Assembly (NCBI RefSeq): GCF_037975245.1
Contig: NC_092565.1
Location: 12,768,499 to 12,832,498 of the forward strand
Reading direction: 5' to 3'
Length of the DNA stretch: 64,000 bases
DNA from: Apostichopus japonicus
Lineage: Eukaryota; Echinodermata; Holothuroidea; Aspidochirotida; Stichopodidae
Positions 11,801 to 26,779 of the stretch are shown here, in pieces. The notes under the pieces were generated by a model. It searched no databases. It worked only from the letters and a program-made list of their open reading frames with translations, and had not been told where the DNA came from. Each line of letters begins with the position of its first letter. Position 1 is the stretch's first letter. The position numbers were made by a program, and so were the translations under genes.

Positions 11801-14800
11801 AACGTTTAATCGAGTGAAAATCGTTCAGTCGGGGTACTTCTTTCAAGATCCAAGTTCAAAAGTACTTATTAGCACAACCTTGCGCTTAGACATAATTATT
11901 GACCTAATTTAGTGTATGGTGTAAAATGTACATTAGAATGAACCATTTGACCTCCAATTTTTTTTTCGGGTGGACATCTCCAAACCTCCTGCAAGGGCGT
12001 CGCATTCATCGACTCCACAACTTCACCTCTCATTCGTAAAATTGATAGAGCCGCCAATACAGACCGTCGATAAAGTTTCATACCCCTACCTAACTCAGTC
12101 GGGGAAAGTTGGAACTTGTATCTCCCCTCACTCCCTCCCCCACCCCACCCCCATCTTTGAAGTCATGTGTACGTCATTGTTCAATATCAGCCATAGTCCA
12201 TATTTACAAGGAAACAAAAGACGAGTTGAGTACGGTACTCTACGTACTTTGTGGACCACTGCTGGTGACCCCCTCCCTCCCCCTGTGACTGTGGTTTCTT
12301 TAGAAGCTTTAGAAGTGATCAGTTTTGGCCTAGATAGTCATGGAAGTTATAGTTCTTAAATGATACTTTCAATTATATAGCATTCTCTGTTTGCCACACA
12401 CTCATAACCTTAGAGTCCAGCAAATACTGTCACGAAGTAATACTACGAGGGTCTTAATCACCCTATATTGCTTCTTGCATCAGCTGCCGGACCCAACCGC
12501 GAACAAAACTGAAAAGAAGAAAAGAGAAAAGATATATTGATATGTACTTATTCACTGCTGCGATGGTTCGTACGTGGCGAGAGAGTGAAAGATAGAGGTG
12601 GACAAAAGTAGTTGAAAATAGTTGACATTTATGCCATATCTCCTCGATTTTACCTACTTAACCCAAATATATGTTAAGCATTGCTGACGTACGTGTGTTG
12701 TGCTAGTTAAGTGGGGCTTCTAATACGCACCCCACCAAGAAAACAGAAGGAGTGAATTATTGAACACAATCTCGATACTTCTGAAAATGAGTGCGAGGAC
12801 GCTCTCTGTAGGAGAATGGACGTGTGCCGAATGGTAAAAAAAAACAGTTTCTAATTTCTTCTTGGTCTAATATGTGACACAATTTGAGATAAACAATTTA
12901 TGCCACCAGTGGGTGAATTTCGTTTGCGCATTTATTAAAGTTGTAGCGTGCTTGTGTTCCTCACTGCTTTGTCATTTTCATGTTTTGTCCACCAAACGTT
13001 CAAACTTCTGTCCTTCACGTCAGCCTCATCTTGATGGTTATTATATGTTAAGTTAAAGGGACACCGATGTAACACGAACGAATGCATAAAGGGAGCTGTT
13101 ATTTCCCTGTTCACAGAATTATGGAGGTTGATTACTGTATTGTTATATAATTTTCATTCATTAATCCATCGTCTTTTGACAAGGTGATAAACAATTAAGA
13201 AAGTTTTTTATTAAGTTCTATAAAAATGTTTTTATTGTAGACAGATTGAAAGAAACTTGCAATGTTATTACAAAGAATAATTCTACTTGTATTGTGACCT
13301 TAACTGTACAGTTAGTTAAAAGTAGGCATATATTGACTCCCTTTTCGGCAACTGTTTCTGCGTCTGCAGGGTCATTAGCTCAATTTGAGTGTTTCTCGCT
13401 GCCTTGACGTTTACTAGATCAGCAAAAATAATTACAGGCAAGGGGGAGAGTGCTTAAGTAGGATACGAATATTTACTGTCAAGACTTCTATTTTCCTTCT
13501 CAACTGATATCACCTTGTTTCTCCTTGCCTGCGCATACCTATCTCTCTGTAGCGCTTCATTTGTGACGTCACACTTAAAAAGCTTTCATCTATAATGGTG
13601 GGTTCTCCCGCTGTTCGTGGGTAACTTAAGCCCTTGAACATCGTCATCAACTCGGCAAGTCTGTTTGTTGAAGCCATTTCTTCCCTCTGTTGTCAAGTGT
13701 ATAGACTAACAATCTAATGATTGGAAGTCCTAAATCAGTTTACTATAACTGTTCAAGTTTGTGCAACTATTATTCTTGTTTTTAAATGATATATATTACC
13801 TGAAATGAACTATTTAACTTGATACCGTGCATGGTAATTTTAACGTGTTTCTTGTCTCCAGTTCAAGTAATTTGACTCAATCAGTTATATATAAGTCACT
13901 CTGTCGTGTGGCCCCACACTCCATCACCCGATATATAGATCACAATCTTTTCGCTTCAAACTTGTAGCGCCACTAAAATATTTCAAGTTGAACAAAGGAA
14001 GAAAAATTGGTATGGGATAGTAGAGAGTTCGAAAGAAAATAAATTGTGAGGTGAGGGAGGGGAGGGGGGAGGAGGAGGAAGAGTTTGACACACCCTCCTC
14101 CATTAAACGGAAATCACCTAAATACATTCTTCAGAGTGATGCTGTTTATATTTTTGTATGTGTTTTCCTGAATCACAACAGCCCAGTACTCTTCACCTTA
14201 AGGCATAAGATTTTCAATATTTGACATAAAACATATTGTGAAGTGTTTGCCACACAAACTGATTGGGAGCTATACGACTTTATTATGGTGAGAAATATCT
14301 GAGGTATGTAATATATATATATTGTACCTTCACTATAACGGTCAGCATCGAACCTGCCTAGGGCTCAAGTCGCAAGTAGTGGTTTCCCTATTACCAGTAA
14401 GTTAGGTAACGAGTAAAGTGACTTCTTTGGTTTGTGGTTAATAACTAATATATGTAAAAACGACAATTTTCCCATGAGAGGTGATCTAGTTCTGATTGAC
14501 CGTAGGGGGGCAATAGAGGGAGGAGGCGAGTATACAAAGAGGCGACGTTAATAATAACGTAGAGAAAGACAGACAAGGGAGACAGAACTTTAGTGTTTAA
14601 GTGTTGGTATTTTAGGGTTATAAAGCAAACAAAAACATTTCTCTGCCTATGTCGGTTTTACTAATGTTCAAATATTAGTATAAGATAAATGCTTGGACTG
14701 CTCCTTTCATGGAGCCATTGAGTAAGATATGAAATGAATGCACGAGACATTTCAATTAACATTAAAGCATTCACATGAAGGGAAAAAACAGACATTTTAG

Positions 14801-15073
14801 GATAAATTAGTTGACAATATCTCTGTGTAAAACATCCTCCGAATCATTAATGTGCAATGGCTGATTTTAATTTCCTCAGCGACCATTTTCATAACCTGCT
14901 TCAGATCAGCGACCGAGACATAATCATGTAATAAATATAATGAATAAATAAAATTAATTTAATTTAATTTAATTAAAATGTATTTTTATTCCCTTTTGTC
15001 TTCCTCAAATATTGATGAGAAACGTTGAGTAGCTATTAAACGCATAGACCTATAGAATACATTTTGGTTTTAA
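8814..15073. other. Long intergenic stretch without recognisable genes
   Basis: No ORF here shows a family signature. Visible low-complexity features are an ATT run near 9708-9730, a C-run at about 10057-10070, a G-run at 10456-10472 and a purine-rich tract near 14050-14080. Two or three short open frames (for example near 11273-11751) lack codon or domain evidence. Confidence 0.5.
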
Positions 15074-15235
15074 TCGTTAAAGATAATAATATTATAGCCT
15101 ATGTCATATGTTTATAGTGATTGCAATCATTTTAAAGATAATAATAATATAATATAGCCTATGTATTATGTTTACATAGTGATTGTAATCATTAAGGATA
15201 ATACTATAATAGCCTATGTATTACGTTTATAGCGA
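15074..15235. repeat. Three-copy local tandem repeat
   Basis: A unit of roughly 55-60 bp recurs three times: AAAGATAATA, ATAGCCTATGT, ATGTTTATAG, TGATTG-AATCATT. The copies begin near 15078, 15133 and 15193 and differ by small indels. Confidence 0.7.
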
Positions 15236-16975
<1,740 letters not shown>

Positions 16976-18275
16976 GTCCCCGTTTAGATATTAATAAAAC
17001 ACATTGCAAAGAACTCTTCATGTCACTTTTTAGACGCGTTCAAGTAGTCTTTCGTGAATATCACGTCTTAATAGCGATAAATAACAGAGGAAACCACGTG
17101 ACGTATTTAGTTCAAGATTACCCATATGTTAAGTTACTATTCCTGGGGGAACACAAGGTCAAGGGTCAACAAATGCAGTTTACCAAGAAATATATACATG
17201 TCAAATAATATAGTCATGTGCCAGCAAAAGTATATATAAGAATACAGTCGAAATTGTGAATAACGAAAGTTGAATGCAGTTCGGCAATGAATGCTGTATC
17301 TCTTATGATGGAAATCACCCCACATAGAGACGGATTGACCGGCCAATCGGTTGAATGACTCACAAGCGATTCACCGAAGGAGCCTCCAAGTTAAGGAGCC
17401 TCTATAGTTTCATCTGAATCGCCAACGCGTCGCTTGTTTCCGCGGCCTCTACGCCACCGGTTGGGCTACTGACCCGATAGCAATTTATACCCCAGTCCAC
17501 CATCACTGACCCCACCCCACACTCTTAACCCTCCCCCTCCCCCTCTCCCATACGTTTCACCGCTCTAATGTAACGACATCTCTTTCCTTTCACTTTACGG
17601 CAAACAATGGTGAAACAAAATGCCTCGCTTGTTTCAGTGCTTTTTATCACCTTCGGATGTTAGATAAATGCCCAAGTGCATTTTACCACATCAGTTATCT
17701 TTTATACTTGTCATATGACTTTGGAACCACATGGCACGGGGGAACCAATCCCCACACGTAGCCTATCCGTGAAAGGTGGCCCACCCAGTTAGGAACTCCC
17801 TGAAGTTTCTTACATTTATGCACGACTTAAAAACTCAATTTTAGGCAGAATATTGAACAGTTATGTACTTGTTGATTTTGATTAATGGTTATAAAGATTG
17901 TATACACTGATTCGAAAAAGTCCCCATTAAATTGACCAAACGAGGAAACACACCCATAGTGGATGAAAGTCTCACCATACATCTGGAATACATGTAGCGT
18001 TCATTTATGCGTAGGCTATATAACATTCCAAAATCTGTGATCGAAAATTGCAAAATGGAATGGAACGAATTGCACATAATACTACTAAAATGTAAAATGC
18101 CGGTACCATTATGACCCCTGAATCTGCAAAGGTATTACATCAGGTAACGTTTTCTTTTCTTTTTGTTTCTCAAAGTAGATATTGCCTCCAAAGAGCTCGC
18201 CAAAAGGACCTAACTGGTTTTAAAAAGCAGTGGCCGTACCCCTTGTATTCCTCTCTTCTTATTACCACAGCTACA

Positions 18276-18277
<2 letters not shown>
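16976..18277. other. Intergenic, no gene seen
   Basis: No supported gene. Around 17390-17480 the minus strand contains TGGCGTAGAGG, which resembles a Pol III A box, but there is no convincing B box. A C-rich tract lies near 17510-17550. Confidence 0.4.

Positions 18278-18325
<48 letters not shown>
18278..18325. repeat. (TA)n microsatellite
   Basis: About 24 TA units. This is a second, shorter tract of the same type as the one near 16.9 kb. Confidence 0.95.
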
Positions 18326-18328
<3 letters not shown>

Positions 18329-19466
18329 GTACATAAAACCCGCACATGTATGAATATATACCTAACAGAGTCGGAACAGCTCGACACAAAAGGTGATAAT
18401 ATCTATATTTGCCTGTTCGTATTATGTTATTTACTCAACGCCGTTTATCTGACACGTCGTTCGTGGTAAGTTGTTTTTTACTGCCTGTCGAAATCCTTGA
18501 GAGTTCAATGAATAATGTTAATTGAAAAATGAAGCTATAACAATTTAACCATCATTCAACTTTTAAGCGTTTCCTCCCCCTAATTCCCTTAGGAATCTGA
18601 GGGCAATTCTAGCCGTTCAACAAACAATAAAGACCACTCAAAAATATTTCATTCACCTAAGATTACTTCGTTAGCAACACCCTTCGCTCCCGCTGACATG
18701 TTACTAGCCTAACGTAGCCTAACCCTCTTGAGACTTAAGTTATCGGGGAAAATAGTTGCGACAACCATCAGTGACACATCATTAATCAATCCGCGTAAAT
18801 GAGTCTAGAACGAGACTCGTCAACTGCCAGATTTATGAGATATAAAGCGGACTCCGTGACCCTAAAGAGGGCGCGAGAGAGTACTTAAAACCGACTGTAA
18901 CATCTGAAAGCGATAAATTTTGGCCTCGTGAAACAATTTTGGAAACTGTCGCTTAAATCATTTTGTTGACGCTGCACGTCGACTAGCATATATGTCAAAC
19001 TTTCTAGCAGTTAGAGGGCGCTGTAGAGTTTCCAGTGGATAGTTAGTCTTTAAGGGACGTTAACAAACAAATAAATTTTAAGATGTTGCCGACAGGTTGC
19101 ATTTCTACACCACTTTTGATTTTTGAAAATGACCCTTTAAAAACAGCCGAGGCTCAAAAATGGAAGTGGCTGGTTAACATATAAAATACACAGACCATTT
19201 AGGTCAGCTCCTCTTATGTAACAGAAAGCTCAACAGGAAAACATGTATTGGGTTGAATGTTATCCAGTTTGTTCAGTTATTAGAATAAAAAATAAGGAAG
19301 GTAATATAAACATTTAGGCTTGCACTGAGGAGCCAACGTCATCATTAACTTATAGCCTTAAAGCAGATTTCCAGAGGTTTGAAATGTATATAAACATTGA
19401 TGACTCTGTGATGTGAATTTTTGACTTGCCCATTAGTGCCATTCGTAAAACAATATCAATTCATTC
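18326..19466. other. Intergenic, no gene seen
   Basis: Mixed-composition noncoding DNA. No ORF with recognisable domains and no bounded repeats. Confidence 0.45.
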
Positions 19467-19483
19467 GAACAAAGTCGTATATA

Positions 19484-19651
19484 CTTTTTAAGAACAGTCA
19501 CCCAGGAAAGAACCTGGGCACGAAAAACCTAACAACCGAACGACTGCATCGAGACTGTGACTGTGTGGTCATCGTCATGTGTGTATCACGATTCCCCTCG
19601 AAGGGGAACAGATACTATACACATGATCTTAGCCAAAAGGCCGAGAAGTGA
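19484..19651 (-). mobile_element. U2 snRNA-headed SINE, solo copy B
   Basis: Minus-strand reading starts TCACTTCTCGGCCTTTTGGC, then TAAGATCATGTGTATAG, which is close to the complete 5' end of U2 snRNA. The hairpin TTCCCCTTCGAGGGGAA, the CACACAGTCACAG segment and the terminal CCCAGGTTCTTTCCTGGG hairpin follow, with a 3' end of CTTAAAAAG. About 25 bp in the middle (GGGGTTGAGAGCGGATCA region) are deleted relative to copies A and C. The flanking 17-bp duplication GAACAAAGTCGTATATA (19467-19483) / GAACAAATTCGTATATA (19652-19668) has one mismatch. Confidence 0.87.
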
Positions 19652-19668
19652 GAACAAATTCGTATATA

Positions 19669-21471
19669 GTAACGGAATATCAATATTTTACCTATGTCAC
19701 TTATGGGCTTTCGTATCAATCTAGTAGCCTATTATGAAGACATAAGTGAAACCATCTCCCAACTGTTGTTCTTGTCCAGGGATAGGTTTCCATATCTACT
19801 AAATGGCTTAACGATGGTTATGTGGTTTGCTTTTCCTTAGTTTCTAACAAGAATTGAGAGCGAAGAGCAACACATTAGGTTTTATTGTACTATAAGTATG
19901 CTTCAACATAATATTTACGGGGTAATATAAGCATTAACCAGTGACGTCACTATAGGTCCTCACCAGATCGTTTTAAGTCCCCATTGTTTAATGTGAGCCG
20001 ACATAGTACTCTTAAAGACCAAGGCAAATGAAATAGTTTTCATTTTCACATTTCATCTTTGGGTAGATAACTGACAATTATGAGGGGGAGGGGAGTACCT
20101 GAGAGGCGTTAAACTAAGTGTACATCTCTGTTCTGCGTGCGCTGTTTTTAAAAGTGGAAATGATAACCACAGATTCTGTAATAGCGTTTTGGCGCTAGAA
20201 TCACGACTTGTGAGCTATATAGGTATACATCATTAATATCTCTGTTTTGAGCAGATATTTGTCATAGACACAAACTCTTTGGTATAACAACGGGAGGCTC
20301 CGAGTGGCGCTTCCAAATGTGAGGGTGACGCGGTTGACCTCTTGCGCAGGTCACGACTCTATGTACTAGAATGATTTGCGATTACTTTTAAACAATTTTC
20401 ATGTCCTTCCGAGTCCAATTACTTTCGAGTTAACTTAAAGCGGGGCTTAACGTTGCGTTACTAAGATAAACTCATGGAAATTTCCCAGTATGCGCCGCAA
20501 TATATACCACGCCATATTAGGGTCCAAGTTTATGCGTAGTGTGGATTTTGTCCAACATACTAAGCTGTTGTGCAATCACGCGTCTTGCAACGATCTTCTC
20601 ACCTTTAGCTCCGGCGTGAGTTTTTCTTGTCTTATTTTGGTCGGTGCTTTATCACCAGGTAATAATCATTTATAGAGGGTACTCATCAGTCGTTTAAATC
20701 CTTAAATCGGCAAGCGGTTTGACACGGCATGAATAAAAATAGCTTCATAAACTCACTAAAGTATCAATGAAGTAAAATTCAGCTGATTACAAATACGAGG
20801 CTAGCATAATGTCACGATTGTAACGGATTTATTACAGTACTCTCGCTCATTTTATGTACATGAAAACGGTCGGCCCGTTTCATGTTTTTTTCTTCTTCAA
20901 AGCTACAGAAAGAAGGAGAGGAATAATATAACCTCACTGGATGATACCATGATTGTCATGAGAAGTATATGGGCGACATAATAAGCAGACATTCTAGTTG
21001 GACGATGACGAGAAATTTAAACTAAATGAAGGCAACTTCTGTTTGCTGTATAGCTGTTTAAATAGTTTCTGTTTATTTCCGTTTGAGGAACTTGGGAAAC
21101 GGTAAATACGCCTATAGTAGCAATGAATGCATGAAAACTTCAAGAGGCAAGGGGTGGGGTAAGGGTGGGGGTCAGGGTGGGGGTCGACGAGTTTCCTTTC
21201 CTCGTGTAATCTGATGAAACAAAGTTTTGAGTTGATTTTGGAAATAATTTTGATCCTGATTGATCGATATCATGAATCATAAAAATTATACGTTATAGGT
21301 CGTTAGCTTGACTTAGTAAAAGCTTCACTTTGAAACAATGATGTAATTGTTTTTCATTAAAAACAATTCTCATTTGACTTAAACTTCGAAAAGTCTGGAT
21401 ATACCGCTACTCAGTAGAAGGCGAAAGGACAAGGATTTTTTTCATTCAAATGGGCAACATTGAATTAGATA
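19669..21471. other. Intergenic, no gene seen
   Basis: No supported gene or repeat. Short G-rich runs occur near 20085 and 21150-21185. Confidence 0.45.
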
Positions 21472-21479
21472 GAATAAGC

Positions 21480-21850
21480 CAGTGGCGTAGGAAGGTACTT
21501 TTGAGTGGGGGGGCTGAAGACTGATGGCCGGCCTGGGGGAGGGGTCTAAGGGGAGGGGGTGTCCCCCTCCCCTTTGGATTTTTTTGCATTTCCAGATAGC
21601 CTCAGATGCAATTTGGTGCAATATAGCACACTTCAACACCCACTCCATTTTGTAAACTTAATTTTGTATTTTCACCAGGCCTTAGATGCAATTTGGTGCT
21701 CCAAATGAGATTTTTTTCTCATTTGGAAATGAAAAAGGGGTTTTCTGACTTGCGAAGCGGGGGGGGGGGGCGGAATGATACTTCCGCCCCTCCACATTTT
21801 TCACTGGGGGGGCTGGCGCCCCCCCAGCCCCCCCGGTTCCTACGCCCTTG
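21480..21850 (+). mobile_element. hAT-like MITE family 1, copy 1
   Basis: This 371-bp non-autonomous element has terminal inverted repeats CAGTGGCGTAGGAA and TTCCTACGCCCTTG. It is flanked by a perfect 8-bp duplication GAATAAGC (21472-21479 and 21851-21858). The 8-bp duplication plus CA-starting ends fit the hAT superfamily. Inside are a perfect hairpin CCAAATGAGA/TCTCATTTGG (21701-21726), repeated AGATGCAATTTGGTG motifs, and subterminal G-rich/C-rich palindromes. It encodes no transposase. The open frames across it are shadows. Confidence 0.92.
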
Positions 21851-22139
21851 GAATAAGCTCTACCCCTACTCCCATCCCGCCCCCCTCCCTCACGGACGCC
21901 TCGATACAATTACAACCAGTGAAGGTAACCAGTCATAATGTGCTCATCATTGTTGCTAAAGCTGCTAATCCTCCTATAGTCAAAAGTATTCCCTTCATGA
22001 CATAGAGAGTTGATAAATACCAGGTTTACAGTTCCACAACAGATGTCTACTACCTTGAGGCATTCCGGCCTATCGCTTTTCCTATAGTTCCTAGTTGGGA
22101 CATTTTTGTCTATACTATCCTTTCATGTCCTGCTTCAAA

Positions 22140-22173
22140 ACATTCATACTGACTGTATGAGCAGTATGAATGT
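22140..22173. repeat. Perfect 12-bp hairpin
   Basis: ACATTCATACTG and CAGTATGAATGT are separated by a 10-nt loop. It lies just upstream of a tandem repeat whose units contain related CATACTGTCAGTA words. Confidence 0.7.
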
Positions 22174-22240
22174 CCTGTATTTTCTTTATCTAATAAAGGT
22201 TAGGAAGTGTTCGTAATATCATTGCATGAATGACAATGAA

Positions 22241-22468
22241 AGCATGGTATGCGAGGATAGTATAGAGTGGTATTAGCATTAGAATCAGACAAAGGTTATA
22301 AACTGTTCATACTGTCAGTACGAGTGTTTTGAAGCATGATATGATAGGACAGTATGTAGTGGTATTAGCATTAGAATCAGAGAAAGATTTGAAACTGTTC
22401 CTACTGTCAGTATATGAGTGCCTTATTATAAGCGTGATATGGGAGGACAGCATAGAGTTGTATTATAT
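22241..22468. repeat. Local tandem repeat, unit about 92-98 bp
   Basis: Copies start near 22241, 22333 and 22431 (third partial). Shared words are AGCATG-TATG, GTGGTATTAGCATTAGAATC and AAACTGTTC-TACTGTCAGTA. Confidence 0.75.
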
Positions 22469-25185
22469 CGTAAGAAATGGTCCTAACTGGTTGCCTATAG
22501 GCCAAGACTGATTTGCTTGGCTTATGCAATTTAAGGTTAATGTTTCTTGTATCATTCAGATAGGCCTTATTTCGACTAAGTTAATTCAGATCAAGTATTC
22601 CCGGCGTGCTCGCGAAACTTTTCCAATTACAGTAGTGCAAAACAAGTGTATCTGGTGTTGGTAAGTGTAAAATGTATTACACTAAGTACGTATAGGTATA
22701 TGATTTATGTATACTAATACTGTAATCATGCTACCAAGCGTTCCGTATGTTAGCAAGTTGACGTAAATCATTAATGCATTCTTCATCTTTTTTTGCAGGT
22801 TAGGGCGTACATTATCCATACACTAGGCTATGCATGTATGATACTGCTGGGTTATAGAGGGTATGCCTGTAATTGTAGCCTACTATTAAAATGCCAAAAA
22901 AGACCGAAACATTATGCTGTTTCCTGTTGTATTGACAGTTTTACATAACTAGTTTTATTGTATGTACTCTTAAAGTTCTCGTCCTGAGTGGGTACCAAGT
23001 ACTTTAAATCGAGTGGAAATAATCATACATTAGCATCCGACTGAGCACTGAATGACGAGTACTTAAGCATCCTTTCATATTTTTGCATCGAGTGAGAGTA
23101 CCGAAAACTTGCGAGATTTTGCTGGAGTATATATAGGCCTATTCCTCGAGTACCGAGTCACTTTTCGAGTAGAGTACTACAACACTGTATACACTGCATG
23201 TACAAGTATATCCTACCATAGGCCTATACCCTCTACCCCAATGAGTATACATTGTGAGTATTAAGTAACTTGTCTATTTCTGTTTTTCAAGTCATGCATG
23301 ATATTTAGGCTACTGTAACACGACGTAAAAATTAATGCGTATATATCTGTGTGACTTTCTTGTTTGTTCGTGCGTTTATCTTTGTTTTTCCAATTTTTCC
23401 AGCAGTCTTGTTCCCCTCGGCAAGGGTTCTCGCGCTGTGTGTTCAAACTTTAACAAGCACGTCTTGGGGAGCCTCCCACTCAGTGTATTAACTCTTTATC
23501 AATATGTTTCTAACTTTATTATTAATTGTTGCTATTCACGGTATCTACGAGCAACTACGGATAGGAAATAATAAAGATGTATATATTCACTATGCATTGC
23601 ACGCCTGGCACCTCAACTTCACATGGAGGGTAAACTCTACCCCAAGGGGCACGTCCAAACTAATTTTGAACATAAACATTTTTAGAGTAATAATAACGCT
23701 TGCCACGTACAGGTGAAACGTTATTATCATTTCCTGAGCAATTTTTTTTCTTCAAACATCAAACATCAAACCTGTTACCCGATCAGTCAATTCTGCAGAG
23801 AAGCCTTCCGGGCAAGTGTATATATAGGCTTGTCTTCATTAAACACTCTCGGAGACGCGGTTCAGGGTCTTTGTTCGATATAGTTATTGCTTTCCGACAA
23901 CGCGGGAGGACCGGGTTGCAAGGGGAGAAGGGGGGGGGGGGGAGGTGTGGGTCGAGAGTTTGAAAGAAATTTAATGTTAAGTTCGACAAAAGTCATGAAA
24001 AGCACCCACAAATGTCTGGGAATTATGAGCGGTTTGAGAAGAAAGGAACTGTGGACAAACGACCCAAATATAACAGAAGAAAAGAGAATCCTAATTTTTG
24101 GCATTGCACTTTCTACATAACTGGACACCACTTCGAAAAGACAAGAAAAACTAAACCCATAACCATAAGTACACCATTCTGAAGTCGAGCAAGCAATACC
24201 ACACATACACACGCACATCCAACACACATTCACACACATACAATGGTACCGGGTGGCCTTCTATCCCTGCAGTGAATATAGAGAAGCAAACGACTTACAA
24301 AGCAATACATGGCACATATGTCCATGTGACAAACCTAACTAAAGTTTTATAATTAATGACGTCATAAATGTGAGAATTTAATATGTGTATAGGCAGTGTA
24401 AGACATCCATGCCTCCTCGGTGTACGCACATCGATACCAGATCACACATGGCCTAAGCTACAGTGCAGTTGTTTACAGTTGCTTGTGAGTAAACATGCAA
24501 CATACAGACGCGACTGGTCACACAATAAAACTTTACGCTAAGAACAGCAAACTATACACAAAAATGTCAACATAATGTAAGCGTAAATGTCTTGTAAACT
24601 GAAAATAGTCGTTCCACCAAGCGACTGTCAAAAAAAGAAATATTGCAATTTTCAGCTATGCATATCAATATAAAAGTACAAATTTATGACCAAATCTAAT
24701 TCACTGCAGTAAGAAAGAGTACATGTTAGGACATACTATATAAATATTTCAACAGCTACCGTATTTTGTAGCAACCACTTCCGACCCAAACAATAGAAAC
24801 CGCTCTGTCTTTTAATCCCATTTAATTAGAAATTCCTCCCCCTTTAGTGATCCCTACCAAATTGGCTCCTCAGTTCCGACCTCCTGTTTATTTATGGCTT
24901 CTTAACAATGTTAATCGAACAATACTTCACTTCTCAGCATCTCCCTGTTTGAATAATAGACAACTTTCCCTAGAAAAAAAAAAATTGTCTATTCTACAAA
25001 ACTTAAATATTATCCCCCGTAGGACCTCTTGCGAGGTCGAACAGGGGTAAACTTTATTGTTGTTGTACTTTGAAGATGTCACAAACATCATCAACAGATA
25101 AGCTGGCGTAGTTTAGTTAAATAAGTATATCCAGTATAATATATTTTTATTAAATTTTTCGACACTTTTCGACAGAAATCGTTTC
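22469..25185. other. Intergenic, no gene seen
   Basis: No supported gene. There is a G-run at 23931-23942 and an A-run near 24977. Short open frames (for example 23700-23963 and its antisense) are low-complexity shadows. Confidence 0.45.
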
Positions 25186-25193
25186 ACTGTTGG

Positions 25194-25567
25194 CAGTGGC
25201 GTAGGAAGGTACTTTTGAGTGGGGGGGGGGGCTGAAGACTGATGGCCGGCCTGGGGGAGGGGTTTAAGGGGAGGGGTGTCCCCCTCCCCCTTTGGATTTT
25301 TTTTGCATTTCCAGGTGGCCTCAGATGCAATTTGGTGCAATATAGCACACTTCAACACCCACTCCATTTTGTAAATAATTTTGCATTTTCACCTGGCCTT
25401 AGATGCAATTCGGTGCTCCAAATGAGATTTTTTTTCTCATTTGGAAATAAAAAAGGGGTTTTCTGATTTGCGAAGCGGGGGGGGGGGCGGAATGATACTT
25501 CCGCCCCACCATATTTTTCACTGGGGGGGGGGCTTGCGCCCCCAGCCCCCCGGTTCCTACGCCCTTG
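25194..25567 (+). mobile_element. hAT-like MITE family 1, copy 2
   Basis: This 374-bp element is nearly identical to the 21.5-kb copy, with the same CAGTGGCGTAGGAA/TTCCTACGCCCTTG termini. Its own perfect 8-bp target duplication ACTGTTGG (25186-25193 and 25568-25575) proves an independent insertion. Length differences from copy 1 fall in the G/C homopolymer runs. Confidence 0.92.
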
Positions 25568-25575
25568 ACTGTTGG

Positions 25576-26779
25576 TATAGTAAATACAGAGACTTGAGAG
25601 ACAATCGAAATTGGAATTGAATAACATCACAAAAGCGATTATTCGTATAGTCATAGCGCGAATTATCGTGTGTATTCTGTATTTTATATGTAATACGGCT
25701 TGACATGTAAGTTAATATTTAAGGCATCTACGACATCAAGTCCATGTAAGACATCAAACAAAAGCAACAAAAGAATCGTTTTGCAGAAGTCTCGAACTAC
25801 ATAATTAATGAAATCGTTTGTTTTAATAATATAAATAATATAATAATAAATATAATATATAATAATATATTGGTAATTGGTCTGCACACATGGACAGAAC
25901 GATATGTATAATGTGGATGGATTTGTTTTTGCGTTCGAGGGCATCGTGGATTGTAGGGTGGGGTGGGGGGGGGGTTGGGGTTGGGGAAGGTACATGTGAT
26001 AAATGAGTAGCGTATGTCACGAAGTGTGCATAGCCCATGGGTTTACGGTAACGTTGATCTACTTGGAGGGGAAGACTACTAGGAAATGAGTCGGATGGGC
26101 AAACAGTATGGTGATCGCAAGGGCAATCAACAGTTTTAAGAAAGCTAATATTTTGGTTCAATACTGCTGACCTTTAAAGTACTACGAACACCTAGCCAGT
26201 TTGCCCCATATTCAGTTCATTTTTTGTGGGTGATAATCTCATTCATAATCTGTTTTCAAAAAGCTCTTTTCGTTTCCAAGATATACACATTTGAAGTTTT
26301 GACAAATCTGGGAAAACTCCTTAAACTATGACGTGCTCATTATTTTAGCCCTTAAAGTAGTTAACCCTTAATCACAAGCCCACATATATCACTTCTTTTC
26401 AAAGAAGACCATTAACTATAATTCAAAAACTCGAACCTGTGTTCAGTGTCCTTGAAACGAAGGTTGTAAAAACAAAGGAATAACATAACAGAAAATTAGG
26501 CAGTCACTCCCTTTACATCATCGATGTGCATAATTAGTTAATTTTTATTCACAAATAAAACCAGAATTAAGAAAAGACTTTGCAAAATGGTCAATTTTTG
26601 ATGGTTTTTGATGGAAGTTGCAGCTTTGTTCAAAATTACTAATGATTATTAGAGTGATTGGGACAATGTGTGTCCGTGGACCTTTAAAAGGGGATGATAT
26701 TTGATGTGAATGAGTGCTTAAATAGGCGTCCTAAACCGTAATGCCAATATACTTCACACTTGATGGGTAATTTACCTTA
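25576..26779. other. Intergenic, no gene seen
   Basis: AT-rich region with ATAAT repeats at about 25825-25870 and a G-run near 25957-25975. No gene supported. Confidence 0.45.

Noticed and set aside
17390-17480. tRNA gene or tRNA-derived SINE on the minus strand
   Set aside because: TGGCGTAGAGG resembles an A box, but no convincing B box, cloverleaf or duplication boundary was seen.
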